Source: Protaetiibacter mangrovi (GTDB lineage: Bacteria > Actinomycetota > Actinomycetes > Actinomycetales > Microbacteriaceae). Taken from it: 64,000 bases of DNA. The first letter of the stretch is position 1. Each line of letters begins with the position of its first letter. Location: contig NZ_JANTHX010000005.1 in NCBI RefSeq assembly GCF_024752305.1, positions 89,050-153,049 of the forward strand, in the 5' to 3' direction. The notes below the pieces were generated by a model, which saw only the letters and a program-made list of their open reading frames with translations, did no database searches and was not told where the DNA came from. A program made the position numbers and the translations under genes. This document shows positions 7,903-16,949 of this stretch, piece by piece.

Positions 7903-8474
7903 CGAGACGGGGCGACCTCGGCGTCGAGCCGCGGCTCGCTGCGCCACTCCGGGCGGAAGCCGGCCTTGTCGGCGTAGAAGGCGCGGATGCGGTCCATGTC
8001 GGCCGCGACGTCGCCCGTGAGCTCGATGCTCGGTCCGAGTCCCGTGGTCATCGTGGTGCGGTCGACGTAGCCGAGGGTGACCGGCATGCCGGCCTCGCGG
8101 GCGATGCGGTAGAAGCCCGACTTCCACGGCCCGCGGTTGGTGCGGGTGCCGTCGGGGGTGACGACGAGGCCGAACACCTCGCCCGAGCGGATCCGCTCCA
8201 CGACCTCGCCGACGACGCGGGCGGGATCCGAGCGGTCCACCGGGATGCCGCCGAGCGCCCGCATGATCGGCCCGCGCCACCCGGCGAACAGGCTCGCCTT
8301 GCCGAGCCAGCGGATGTCGACGCGCAACCGCCACGCGATCGCGAGCATGAGCACGAAGTCCCAGTTGGAGGTGTGCGGCGCCCCGACGAGCACGGTGGGC
8401 CGGGTCGGCGCGGGCTCGGTGACGAGCTTCCAGCGGGAGACGGCCCAGAACAGCCGGGCGATGAGGCGGCGCAT
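7896..8474 (-). CDS. 1-acyl-sn-glycerol-3-phosphate acyltransferase-like protein
   Basis: 192 aa from the ATG at 8474. The PlsC signature H-x4-D is HTSNWD near residue 34, and the second block reads VVTPDGTRTNRGPWKSGFYRIA where PlsC enzymes have the E/D-G-T-R motif that binds the phosphate of the acceptor. This suggests transfer of an acyl group to a lysophospholipid or related acceptor at the inner face of the membrane. At under 200 residues it is a short form of the family, like those of the NlaB/PlsC_6-type group. The exact acceptor is unknown. It is transcribed alone, convergent with the VOC gene. Confidence 0.85.
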   Translation of the reverse strand: MRRLIARLFWAVSRWKLVTEPAPTRPTVLVGAPHTSNWDFVLMLAIAWRLRVDIRWLGKASLFAGWRGPIMRALGGIPVDRSDPARVVGEVVERIRSGEVFGLVVTPDGTRTNRGPWKSGFYRIAREAGMPVTLGYVDRTTMTTGLGPSIELTGDVAADMDRIRAFYADKAGFRPEWRSEPRLDAEVAPSRE

Positions 8475-8587
8475 CCAGGAACGATACGCGACCCCGGATC
8501 ACGAACCGGGAATGCGCGTCGGCGGCCCTCCCCGTGTGGCCGGCTCGGGAGTAGCGTGAGCGTCGTTCGCGACCGTGAGAAGGAAGC

Positions 8588-9604
8588 ATGGACGAGGCAG
8601 AGCTGCCGATCCGCGTCTCCACGGGCTCGCTGCCCGGCTGGGAGGCCGTCGAGCGCTTGGTGCTCGACGCCCACCGGGACGCGCTCGCGGTGTCCGACGG
8701 CGTCGTCGCCGACTACATCCCGCGCCTGGCGCAGGTCGATCCCGAGCTGTTCGGGGTGAGCGTCGCCGAGGTCGACGGTGCGGTGCACACCGCGGGCGAT
8801 GCGCATGTCGCGTTCTCGATCCAGTCCATCTCGAAGGCGTTCGTCTACGCGCTGGTCTGCGAGGAGCTCGGCCACACCGCGGTGCGCGAGCGCGTGGGGG
8901 TCAACAACACCGGGCTCGCCTTCAACTCGGTCGTGGCGATCGAGCTGAACGGCGGCCACCCCATGAACCCGATGGTCAACGCGGGGGCGATCGCGACCAC
9001 GGCCCTCGTGCCCGCCGCATCCCCCGAGGAGCGCTGGGGGCGCATCCAGGACGGCCTCTCGGCGTTCGCGGGGCGCCGACTCGAACTCGACGGCGAGGTC
9101 TACACCTCGGAGGCCGACACCAACCAGCGCAATCGCGCGATCGGCACCCTGCTCGAGGCGTATGGCCGCATCGACACCGACCCGCTCGCGGCCGTCGACG
9201 TCTACACGCGCCAGTGCTCGCTGCTCGTCACGGCCGCCGACCTCGCCGTCATGGGGGCGACGCTCGCCGACGGCGGGGTCAATCCCGTGACGGGCGACCG
9301 CGTCGTGTCGGCATCGGTCGCGCGCGACACGCTCGCGGTGCTCGCCTCCACGGGTCTCTACGAGCGCTCGGGCGAGTGGCTGTTCGAGATCGGGTTGCCC
9401 GGCAAGTCGGGCGTCGCAGGCGGGATCGTGACCGTGTCGCCCGGTAAGGGCGGCATCGGGGTCTTCTCGCCGCGCCTCGACTCGGCCGGCAACTCCGTGC
9501 GCGGCCAGCGCGCCACCCGTTACCTCTCCCGCGCCCTCGGACTCGACGTGTTCGCGTCCGAGGCGCACGCGCACGGCCCCTACCCCTACACGAGAGAGAG
9601 TTGA
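8588..9604 (+). CDS. glsA: Glutaminase A
   Basis: 338 aa, a serine-dependent beta-lactamase-like glutaminase that converts L-glutamine to glutamate and ammonia. The catalytic S80-x-x-K83 lies in FSIQSISKAF. Further family blocks are NNTGLAFNSVVAIELN, NPMVNAGAI, and the glycine-rich LPGKSGVAGGIVTVSPGKGG near the end. AGAAGGAAGC precedes the ATG at 8588 as a good ribosome binding site. The C-terminus is slightly longer than the usual ~310 residues but there is no STAS or ankyrin domain. The following transporter starts 6 nt after its stop, suggesting an operon. Confidence 0.95.
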   Translation: MDEAELPIRVSTGSLPGWEAVERLVLDAHRDALAVSDGVVADYIPRLAQVDPELFGVSVAEVDGAVHTAGDAHVAFSIQSISKAFVYALVCEELGHTAVRERVGVNNTGLAFNSVVAIELNGGHPMNPMVNAGAIATTALVPAASPEERWGRIQDGLSAFAGRRLELDGEVYTSEADTNQRNRAIGTLLEAYGRIDTDPLAAVDVYTRQCSLLVTAADLAVMGATLADGGVNPVTGDRVVSASVARDTLAVLASTGLYERSGEWLFEIGLPGKSGVAGGIVTVSPGKGGIGVFSPRLDSAGNSVRGQRATRYLSRALGLDVFASEAHAHGPYPYTRES

Positions 9605-9609
9605 TCGGC

Positions 9610-11241
9610 ATGACCACCACCGGCACCGCAGTCGAGATCCGGCGCTCCTGGGCCCCCATGGTGGGCCTCTTCCTCGCCCAGATGCTCATGTCGTTCAACG
9701 TCGCCGCGCTGCCGGTGTCGATCGGGGGCATGGTCGACGAGTTCGGGGTGCCGCCGACCACCGCCAGCACCGCGATCGTCGTCTACGGCCTCGCCGTCGC
9801 GGCGCTCGTGATGACCGGCGCCAAGCTCGGTCAGCGGATCGGATGGGTGCTGATCTTCCGGGTCGTGATCGTCACCTTCGCGGGCAGCTCGCTCATGATG
9901 CTGCTGGGGCCGAGCATCGAGTGGATCATCGCCGCCCAGGTGGTGGCGGGCGCTTCGGCGGCCATCATCGTGCCGTCGCTCGTGGCGCTCATCGCCGAGA
10001 ACTACCGCGGCGCGCAGCAGGCCACCGCGGTCGGCTCGCTCGGATCCGCGCGCGCCATCTCGGGCGTCACCGCGTTCTTCATCGGCGGCGCGCTCGGCAC
10101 GCTCATCGGATGGCGTCCGGTCTTCGCGATCGTGCTCGCGATCGCGGTCGCGGTGTTCGTGCTGAGCTTCGGCCTGCGCGGCGACAGGGGCGACCCCGGC
10201 ATCCGCATCGACCTGGTGGCCGCGGTGCTGATCGGTCTGGCGATCGTCTCGCTGACCCTCGGGTTCAACAACCTGCGCGGCTGGGGGGTGCTCTCGGCGA
10301 CCGAGGACGCGCCGTTCGACATTGCCGGGATCTCGCCCGCCCCGCTGCTGATCGTGCTGGGCATCGTGCTCGGCCAGCTGTTCTTCCTGTGGACGAGGCG
10401 TCGCACCAAGGCCGGCAAGGTGCCGCTCGTGAGCCTCTCGGTGCTGGGGCGCGGCAGCGAGCGCGCCGCGGTGTACGCGATGTTCATCGTCGTGGCGCTC
10501 GAGGCGGCCCTCAACTTCACGGTGCCGCTCTACATCCAGATCGTGCAGGGGCGCACCCCGTTCGATACCTCGCTCGCGATGATGCCGTTCAACCTCACCG
10601 TCTTCGTCACGGCGACCCTCATCGTGCGCTTCTACGGGCGCTTCGACCCGCGCACGATCGGCGTCTTCGGTTTCGTCATGACGACGGCGGCGCTCGTCTG
10701 GCTGTCGTTCGTCGTCACCAACAACTGGGAGACCCTGCCCACGATCCTCGGGCTGTTCGTGTTCGGCGTGGGCCAGGGCGCGCTCGTGACCCTGGTGTTC
10801 AACGTGCTCGTGACCGCCGCACCGAAGGAGCTGGCGGGCGACGTGGGGTCGATCCGCGGCACCACCCAGAACCTCGCCTCCGCCGTCGGCACGGCCGTCG
10901 CCGGGGCGATGCTCGTCGGCATCCTGTCGTGGGGCATCGGGCAGGCGATCATGGCGAACACCTACCTGCCCGACGAGCTCGTCGACGAGGTGAGCCTCGA
11001 GAACGCGAACTTCGTCAGCAACGACCAGCTGCGCGAGCTGCTCGCGGGCACGGAGGCGACCGACTCCCAGGCGGAGGAGTTCGTGCGCATCAACGAGGAG
11101 GCCCGCCTCTCCGCCCTGCGCACCGGGCTGCTCATCCTCGCCGGCATCTCGGCGCTCGCCATCGTGCCCGCGGCGCGCCTGCCGCGCTATCGGCCCGGCG
11201 AGATCCCCGACCCGTCGCCCGCGGGCGGCGAGAAGGCCTGA
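9610..11241 (+). CDS. MFS transporter, DHA2-like (14 TM)
   Basis: 543 aa from the ATG at 9610; an in-frame TTG at 9601 overlaps the glsA stop but has no better ribosome binding site. The hydrophobic profile suggests about 14 membrane helices, as in the DHA2 drug:H+ antiporter group, with the signature VYGLAVAALVMTGAKLGQRIG in the first half. Later helices contain LSWGIGQAIMANTYLP followed by a soluble loop rich in Glu. It could export a drug or metabolite, or serve the glutaminase through amino-acid transport; only the fold is supported. Confidence 0.88.
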   Translation: MTTTGTAVEIRRSWAPMVGLFLAQMLMSFNVAALPVSIGGMVDEFGVPPTTASTAIVVYGLAVAALVMTGAKLGQRIGWVLIFRVVIVTFAGSSLMMLLGPSIEWIIAAQVVAGASAAIIVPSLVALIAENYRGAQQATAVGSLGSARAISGVTAFFIGGALGTLIGWRPVFAIVLAIAVAVFVLSFGLRGDRGDPGIRIDLVAAVLIGLAIVSLTLGFNNLRGWGVLSATEDAPFDIAGISPAPLLIVLGIVLGQLFFLWTRRRTKAGKVPLVSLSVLGRGSERAAVYAMFIVVALEAALNFTVPLYIQIVQGRTPFDTSLAMMPFNLTVFVTATLIVRFYGRFDPRTIGVFGFVMTTAALVWLSFVVTNNWETLPTILGLFVFGVGQGALVTLVFNVLVTAAPKELAGDVGSIRGTTQNLASAVGTAVAGAMLVGILSWGIGQAIMANTYLPDELVDEVSLENANFVSNDQLRELLAGTEATDSQAEEFVRINEEARLSALRTGLLILAGISALAIVPAARLPRYRPGEIPDPSPAGGEKA

Positions 11242-11242
11242 G

Positions 11243-11812
11243 TCACACCCCGTCGACGAGCGCGTCGCGCAGCGCGGGCGACAGGTCCGGCGGCACGTCC
11301 ACCGGCACCGCGAGGGCGTGCAGCGCGCGCGAGTAGAAGTTGCGGGCCGCGGCGGCCAGTGCGATGTCGACGATCTCGTCGTCCGAGAATCCGAGCTCGC
11401 GCAGCCGCAGCGAATCGGCATCCGTCATCGACGCCGAGTCGTGGGAGAGCTTCTGCGCGAAGTCCATCATCGCCACCTCGGCCTCGCTGAGCCCGGCGTC
11501 GTGGAAGTCGCGGGCGATCCGCTCCAGCTGGTTCTCGTCGAACACCTTGAGCGACTTGCGGCCGTGGGCGAGGCGGCAGGCCCGCGAGCCGATCGCCTGC
11601 GCGGCGGCGAGCGTGACGAGCTCGTAGCGGCGCAGATCCATGGTGCGGATGGATGCGCGGATCAGGTTCTCGAACGCCCGCACGGCCGCCGGGTTCGTCG
11701 CCATGACGCGCGTGTGCGAGGGGACGTACCCGATCGCCTGCAGGTCCTCCGCGTACAGTTCGGCGGCGTCGCCGGCGACCTCGTCGGGCTCGGGCGTGCG
11801 GATGATGGTCAT
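11243..11812 (-). CDS. Carboxymuconolactone decarboxylase/AhpD-like protein
   Basis: 189 aa, all-helical, starting MTIIRTPEPDEV. The AhpD-type block is RRYELVTLAAAQAIGSRACRLAHGRKSL; where AhpD has CxxCxxxH, this protein has S-R-A-C-R-L-A-H, so the first cysteine is a serine and only one redox cysteine remains. That argues against a standard disulphide-based peroxidase mechanism. Related uncharacterised proteins are often called CMD-domain or peroxidase-related. Its stop is 1 nt from that of the convergent transporter. Function uncertain. Confidence 0.8.
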   Translation of the reverse strand: MTIIRTPEPDEVAGDAAELYAEDLQAIGYVPSHTRVMATNPAAVRAFENLIRASIRTMDLRRYELVTLAAAQAIGSRACRLAHGRKSLKVFDENQLERIARDFHDAGLSEAEVAMMDFAQKLSHDSASMTDADSLRLRELGFSDDEIVDIALAAAARNFYSRALHALAVPVDVPPDLSPALRDALVDGV

Positions 11813-11885
11813 GCTGTCCTCCCGCGCACGAGCCTGGCACCGACGTCGGTGATGCGGAAGCCCTGCGCGGCCCTACGATGTGCCC

Positions 11886-12221
11886 ATGGGAACACTCTTC
11901 TACGCCGACCAGCCGATCGAGATGGATGATCGCACGTTGGCGCACCTCAAGGTCGCGGTGGTGACGAAGCTCCGCCGCGGGGAGAGCTTCACCCTCTCGT
12001 GGACGCACGCCGAGGACGCCCCCGTGGGCCGCACGACGATCTGGATGCACGAGTCCATCCCGCTGCGGTTCGAGTTCGCGGAGCCGCAGCCCCCGGAGCT
12101 GCACCGGGAGTGGATCGAGGAGATCCTCCGCTCGGCGAACACGACGGGCGGCATCCAGCTGACGGCGGAGCACATCGAGACGGGACCCCTCCCCGAACTC
12201 GGTGCAGAGGTGAGCGCTTAG
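11886..12221 (+). CDS. Small protein, paralogue of 12610-12969
   Basis: 111 aa from the ATG at 11886 (MGTLFYADQPIEMDDR). It shares with the gene at 12610-12969 the pattern G-x-L-x-Y at the start, the block DDRxLAHL, then K-L-R-R-x-E-S-F-x-L-S-W, then IWxxxxIPLxFxF and EWxEE. This small actinobacterial family looks like an ATP-dependent-ligase-associated or DUF7882-type protein, but the function is not known to me. The central LSW and IWMHESIPLRF segments suggest a compact alpha/beta fold. Followed by a short hairpin at 12224-12245. Confidence 0.75.
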   Translation: MGTLFYADQPIEMDDRTLAHLKVAVVTKLRRGESFTLSWTHAEDAPVGRTTIWMHESIPLRFEFAEPQPPELHREWIEEILRSANTTGGIQLTAEHIETGPLPELGAEVSA

Positions 12222-12223
12222 CA

Positions 12224-12245
12224 CGTTCCGCCGCAAAGCGGAACG
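12224..12245 (+). terminator. Short hairpin after the first paralogue
   Basis: CGTTCCGC (12224-12231) and GCGGAACG (12238-12245) form an 8-bp stem with a 6-nt loop, beginning 2 nt after the stop of the gene ending at 12221. No U-tract follows. Confidence 0.5.
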
Positions 12246-12303
12246 GGTTCGCGGCATCCTGTGCCGTGGGTGACCATGGAGATCGAGTCGAGATCCATGG
12301 GGC

Positions 12304-12603
12304 ATGAACATGAGAGCACTGCACTACGCCGGATGTGAACTGGTGACGACCGAGCGCGTCGCGGAGGCGCTGCTCGACTACATCGTCACGCTGCCCCTCA
12401 ATCAGCCGCCCGAACGCGTCACCATCCCGGCGCTGCGAGGCGGCGAGCCCGTGGTGGCCGAGCTCGTGCTCACGGCGGCGACGCCGCTCGCCACGACGAG
12501 CCTCGACATGCGCGAGCAGCCGCTCGACGGCGAGGACTACGCGGTCGAGGTGCTGCGCTTCAAGGCGCACCGGCTCGACAGCGTCGGATTCGACCTGCGC
12601 TGA
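12304..12603 (+). CDS. Small unknown protein, 99 aa
   Basis: Starts at the ATG at 12304 or 12310 (MRALHYAGCELVTTERVAEAL). Beta-rich with EDYAVEVLRFKAHRLDSVGFDLR at the end and no membrane segment. It sits between two paralogous small proteins (11886 and the minus-strand 12969), so the three may act in the same process. Just upstream, CCATGGA (12274-12280) and TCCATGG (12294-12300) form an inverted repeat that could be an operator. I do not recognise the family. Confidence 0.65.
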   Translation: MNMRALHYAGCELVTTERVAEALLDYIVTLPLNQPPERVTIPALRGGEPVVAELVLTAATPLATTSLDMREQPLDGEDYAVEVLRFKAHRLDSVGFDLR

Positions 12604-12609
12604 GCGGGG

Positions 12610-12969
12610 TCAGCGCGCCGGGTGGTCCTTGCGCTTGACGGAGTTGTCGCGCGACTTCACGGGCTGCTCGGTGACCGGGTCCTCGCCGAGCACCAGCCCG
12701 CGCGTCGAGCCGGCCTGCACGGCGAGCTCCTCGAGCCACTCCTTGTCGATGAGCGGCATGCGGCTGCCCGAGTAGCGGAAGTAGAGCGGGATCGCGGTGT
12801 CGAGCCAGATCGAGCTTCGCCCGTCGCCGACGCCCGGGGTGTCGCGCCAGCTGAGCATGAACGACTCGCGTCGGCGCAGCTTGGCGTTGATCACGAGCTC
12901 GAGATGCGCGAGGACGCGGTCGTCGAAGGAGACCTCGACGCCCGACATCCCGTAGATGAGAGACCCCAC
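12610..12969 (-). CDS. Small protein, paralogue of 11886-12221
   Basis: 119 aa from the GTG at 12969, preceded by GGAAGG. VGSLIYGMSGVEVSFDDR aligns with the start of the 11886 protein, followed by VLAHLELVINAKLRRRESFMLSW against its LAHLKVAVVTKLRRGESFTLSW. This copy has a basic tail (KSRDNSVKRKDHPAR) that the other lacks. It lies 46 nt downstream of the patatin gene on the same strand and could be its operon partner. Function unknown; the pair probably arose by duplication and inversion or by separate acquisition. Confidence 0.75.
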   Translation of the reverse strand: MGSLIYGMSGVEVSFDDRVLAHLELVINAKLRRRESFMLSWRDTPGVGDGRSSIWLDTAIPLYFRYSGSRMPLIDKEWLEELAVQAGSTRGLVLGEDPVTEQPVKSRDNSVKRKDHPAR

Positions 12970-13015
12970 GACGACCTTCCTGCCGGCCGCTCGCTCGGCG
13001 GCGCCTGCGCTGATG

Positions 13016-16000
13016 TTACGGCACCTCGACGGTCTCGGGCTGCGCGCCGTCGAAGGCGTCGAGCAGCGTGCCGAGCATGCCGTATTCGCCGCTCGCCCGG
13101 CAGCCGTCGTCGGCATGCGCGGCGAGCGTCGACGCGGCGACCTTCTCGGGATCGCGCCCGCACACGGCCTGCGCCTCCGCCTCGAAACGCAGGCGGCTGC
13201 GGCTGAACGGCGAGAGGCTCCAGCCGAGCGGCGCCGACACCGCGGGGCCGGTCGAGGGGGAGGCCACGACCACGCCCCCGGGCAGGGAATCGCGCACCGC
13301 GGCGACGGCGGAGGCGCATCCGGCGTCCGACGGCGGGCACACCTCGCGGTAGGCGTCGGATGCGCGCCGCAGCCAGGCGGCGGGGGAGACCTGGGCGCCC
13401 TTCGCGCCCAGCATGGCGGCGAACGGCACGAGCGCCTCGGGGCGGGTGCCGTCGGGCGCTACGAGCACGTCGGTCCCGGGCTCGTTGGTGGCGAAGAGCA
13501 CCACCGGCACGACGTACGGCCCCGCCCCGGATGCCGCGGCGGCGTTCGTGTCGCGGATGAGCGCCGTGAGCGCGGGGGCGATGTCGACCCAGGTTCCGAG
13601 CGCGCTGTTGTCGATGATGCCGCCGTCCACGAGCTGCAGGTCGGCCACCCGGCGGCAGCCGTCGGGCAGCGTCGCCGGCGAGATGCGGCCCGCCGGGCTC
13701 ACGAACGGGAACCGCGCCGAGAGCTCGGCGGCGCTCGCCCAGCTGAGGTCGGCCCGGCACGCCCCCAGGTAGTCGACCAGGTCGATGGTGTCGGCGAGCT
13801 CCGCCCGCCGCGCCGTGCAGTCGGGGGAGGCGGCGGTCTGCGCGCCGGCGCCGCCGCTCGTCTGCGTCCACCCGCCGGAGGTGAGGTCGAGCTGGCTGAC
13901 GAGCACCTTGCAGAGCGAGGTCGAGTCCGTCGAGCCGAGCACGAGGTAGCCGGTCGGGGCGACGGGTGACGCGTCGAAGGGCTCCGCGAACTGCGGGGCC
14001 TGCGCCTCCCAGGTGGTCTCCTGCAGGGCGGTGCGGTCGCGCCAGACCCACTCGTCGGTGTGCGGCGCCCCGCTCGAGGGCACCCGGATGCCGGTCGCGG
14101 CGCCCACCAGGTCGCCCGCGAGCAGTCCCGCGAGGTCGGCCGACAGCGCATCGTCGCCGCCGATGTCGATGGTCGACTGCGCGGCGCCTCCTCGGGTGCT
14201 GCCGGTCTCGCGGAAGGCGGCCAGACCGATGCTGCCCCCCGAGGCGCCGGTCGAGGCGAACACCGCATCCGAGGCGCAGTCGCTCGCCCGCGGCAGCTCG
14301 CGCAGCACGTCGACCGTCCAGGTGGCGGCGCGGATGCCGCCGCCCTCTGCGGCGACCAGCACGAGCGGCTTCACCGCGACGCCGCCGAGCTCGGTGACGC
14401 AGCTCCCGCCCGCGTACCAGTCCGCGTAGGCCTCGGCGAGGGGGAGCCGCTCGGGGAGTGCGTCGCCGACCGGGAATCGCACGGCGTGCAGCCCGGGGGC
14501 GTTCTGCACCGCCGAGGCGACCACGGGCAGCACGACGAGCAGCGTCACGACGGGGGCGGAGCGCAGTCGCAACGCGCGGAACACCTCGAGCGGCCGGAAC
14601 CTCCCGAGGGTCAGGGTGAGCCATCCGAGGATGCCCGTCCACGCACCGGCGAGCAGCACGATCACGGCGGGGGCGCCGAGCACCGCCGAGATCGCCATCG
14701 GGGCGAGCAGGAACGCGGCCACGACGCAGCCCGAGACGCCGAGCACCACGAGTCCCAGCCGGGTCAGCAGCGTCTGCTGCTGCTCGGTGACGGCACCCGC
14801 GTGCACCGCGGCGCGGAGGGTGGGGCGGATGCCGCCGCCGCTCGCGACGCCGCGGGGGTCGCGGGCGCACCAGCGCCGGAACCCGACGACGCCGGCCACC
14901 GCGAGCGCGAGGTACCCGAGCGCGAGAGCCACCGTGCCGGGCAGGGCGGTCGCGAACCGGGAGTCGGCGAATGCGCCGGTCGCCTCGAGCGCGACGGGGG
15001 TCACGAGCGACTTGAGCGGCCCGAGACCCGCGAGCGCGATCCAGGCGGCGAGCAGCACGTCGCCCGCCCGCCGGGCGGCGTCCGCATCCCCGCTCGTGTC
15101 GGGGGAGCGCAGCGCATCGGGCAGCAGGACCGCGCGTCGGCGCAGCGCGAGGGAGATGAGGGGGATGACGAGCAGCACGAGCAGGAACGCCGCGAGCGGC
15201 ACCCAGTCGGCCCACGATCCGTTCTGCGGGATGCCGAGAGCCACGCCGATGACGGCGACGACCGCGGCGACGACGAACCAGGGGACGAGCGGCGACTGCG
15301 CGCGCGCGTCGTCCTCCGAGCCCGCGTACCGGCGGACGCGGCCGCGCGCCAGCCAGAGCAGACCCGTCCCCGTGAGCGCGAAGGCGGCCAGCGCCGCGAG
15401 CAGCGGCCCGACGTCGAGGCCGCCGTAGCCGACCCACGAGCGGTACACGTCGGCGAGCTGCTCGAGCACCCCGTCGGCCGTGACGAGCGACACCACGCCG
15501 ATCGCGCCGACGACGATCGCCACCAGACGCTGCGCATAGAGCCCCCGCCATCCGCGGGCGGCCGCGGCACGCACCCGGTCCCCGATCTCGGGTCCGAGCA
15601 CGGCGAAGATCGCGAAGGCGACCACCGCCGCCCACTTGAGGTAGCTCGCCCCCACCTGGGCGACGACGAGCCAGGTCGGCGGGGGCGCCGCGAAGCTCAG
15701 GGCCAGCACGAGCGCGTCCTCGAGCAGGTCGGCCACCGCCATCGCCCGCACGAGCCGCAGTCCCCGGCGGCGCCCCGCTGAGTCGGCGGGCGCGAGCCGA
15801 CGCACGAACCGGGAGAGCAGCGCCGCGTAGCAGCCGATGAACACCAGATCGGCCAGGGTGTGCGCCCGCACGAGCTGCCCGGCCAGCTCCCCGGACGCCG
15901 CCCAGTCCCCCCACGCCTCGGTCTGCAGCGCGGCCCCGGGTCCGATCACCGAGCTGAGCGAATGAATGCGACCGGAGGGCGACAGCACGTCGGCGATCAG

Positions 16001-16123
16001 CCGGTCGAGTTCGTTCATGACCACGAGCGCGGCCGTCGCGACCACGACGAGTGCTCCGGACGAGCCGAGGCTCGCGCGGAACCGTCGGCGCCAGGCGGCG
16101 GAGGGGGGTACGGCAGCGGACAC
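13016..16123 (-). CDS. Patatin-like phospholipase fused to a ~13-TM membrane domain
   Basis: 1035 aa. Residues ~20-560 contain about 13 hydrophobic helices (for example LVVVATAALVVMNELD and WVPLAAFLLVLLVIPLISL), with no similarity I recognise to a transporter. Residues ~590 onward are a patatin domain: the oxyanion loop EGGGIRAATW (~594), nucleophile elbow GASGG (~626), and the DGG of the Ser-Asp dyad in LVDGGIIDNSALG (~833). All catalytic elements are present, so it is likely an active lipid acyl hydrolase. The domain contains many cysteines (VCGRDPE, SDCASD, CPPSDAGC) compatible with disulphides if it faces outward. The start MSAAVPPSAAWRRRF lies at ATG 16123. Confidence 0.85.
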   Translation of the reverse strand: MSAAVPPSAAWRRRFRASLGSSGALVVVATAALVVMNELDRLIADVLSPSGRIHSLSSVIGPGAALQTEAWGDWAASGELAGQLVRAHTLADLVFIGCYAALLSRFVRRLAPADSAGRRRGLRLVRAMAVADLLEDALVLALSFAAPPPTWLVVAQVGASYLKWAAVVAFAIFAVLGPEIGDRVRAAAARGWRGLYAQRLVAIVVGAIGVVSLVTADGVLEQLADVYRSWVGYGGLDVGPLLAALAAFALTGTGLLWLARGRVRRYAGSEDDARAQSPLVPWFVVAAVVAVIGVALGIPQNGSWADWVPLAAFLLVLLVIPLISLALRRRAVLLPDALRSPDTSGDADAARRAGDVLLAAWIALAGLGPLKSLVTPVALEATGAFADSRFATALPGTVALALGYLALAVAGVVGFRRWCARDPRGVASGGGIRPTLRAAVHAGAVTEQQQTLLTRLGLVVLGVSGCVVAAFLLAPMAISAVLGAPAVIVLLAGAWTGILGWLTLTLGRFRPLEVFRALRLRSAPVVTLLVVLPVVASAVQNAPGLHAVRFPVGDALPERLPLAEAYADWYAGGSCVTELGGVAVKPLVLVAAEGGGIRAATWTVDVLRELPRASDCASDAVFASTGASGGSIGLAAFRETGSTRGGAAQSTIDIGGDDALSADLAGLLAGDLVGAATGIRVPSSGAPHTDEWVWRDRTALQETTWEAQAPQFAEPFDASPVAPTGYLVLGSTDSTSLCKVLVSQLDLTSGGWTQTSGGAGAQTAASPDCTARRAELADTIDLVDYLGACRADLSWASAAELSARFPFVSPAGRISPATLPDGCRRVADLQLVDGGIIDNSALGTWVDIAPALTALIRDTNAAAASGAGPYVVPVVLFATNEPGTDVLVAPDGTRPEALVPFAAMLGAKGAQVSPAAWLRRASDAYREVCPPSDAGCASAVAAVRDSLPGGVVVASPSTGPAVSAPLGWSLSPFSRSRLRFEAEAQAVCGRDPEKVAASTLAAHADDGCRASGEYGMLGTLLDAFDGAQPETVEVP

Positions 16124-16209
16124 GGGGGCTCCAGCCGGGGAGGATTGCTCACAGGCTAGCGGCGACCCCGCCCGCTGTCACCGTGCCGCCGGCCCGCTAC
16201 CCTCGGCCT

Positions 16210-16794
16210 ATGAGCGACGCCGCCCCGCCCGCCGCCGCGCGGACACCCGAGGGCGTCGCCGTCGACCCTGCGCGCACGGCTCGGCAGAGCCCGTGGGGGC
16301 GTCTGGTGGTCGCCCTGCTCGCGCTCGCCGGGCTGGTCGCGAACGTCGTGGGCGGCGTGGGCTTCCCGAACAGCGCCCCGGCCGAGTGGCTCGTCAACGC
16401 GGGGGTCACGATCGATCTGGTGGCGACCCTCATCGCCTGCGGCATCGGCTTCGCCGTCTCGGTGCGCGCGCGTCCCGCCGCGCTCGCGCGCGTCTTCCCC
16501 TGGCTCGGCCTCGGCCTCTCGCTCGTCGCCGTCGTCGCGTGGGCGCTGACCGCCGGCGGCCTCGTCGAAACCCTGTTCCAGGGCGGCCGCGGGCGCTACC
16601 TCGAGGACGTCGCGGGTGTCTTCGCCCTCGGCCCGGCGTGGTCGTTGGGGGCGGTCTTCAGCGCCTACGGGCTGCGCGGACGCGCCCCGTGGTACCTCAG
16701 CGCCGCATGCTGGGCGGGCATCGCGCTCTGGGGCGCGGTGCTGGCCGGAGCGGTCGCATCGGCGCTGCTCTACGCCGCGGGCCTGACGGACTGA
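16210..16794 (+). CDS. Integral membrane protein of unknown function
   Basis: 194 aa from the ATG at 16210 (MSDAAPPAAARTPEG). About four to five hydrophobic helices: LVVALLALAGLVANVVGGVG, VTIDLVATLIACGIGFAV, LGLGLSLVAVVAWALTAGG, SLGAVFSAYGLRG and a C-terminal WAGIALWGAVLAGAVASALL. The N-terminal tail is Pro/Ala-rich and cytosolic in appearance. No known family can be assigned by eye. It is divergent from the patatin gene and precedes the glycine riboswitch. A role in envelope or small-molecule transport would be a guess. Confidence 0.75.
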   Translation: MSDAAPPAAARTPEGVAVDPARTARQSPWGRLVVALLALAGLVANVVGGVGFPNSAPAEWLVNAGVTIDLVATLIACGIGFAVSVRARPAALARVFPWLGLGLSLVAVVAWALTAGGLVETLFQGGRGRYLEDVAGVFALGPAWSLGAVFSAYGLRGRAPWYLSAACWAGIALWGAVLAGAVASALLYAAGLTD

Positions 16795-16949
16795 GCGGCC
16801 GCGGCATCCGCTAGGCTGACCGCACAACCGAACAACGGGCCGCACGCGATGCGGGAGAGCCGGCGGCCGAGCCGCGGGCACCGAAGGAGCAAGCCTCCCC
16901 GCCAATCTCTCAGGTACGTGTACCGCATCGACAGGCCGCTCTGGAAAGT

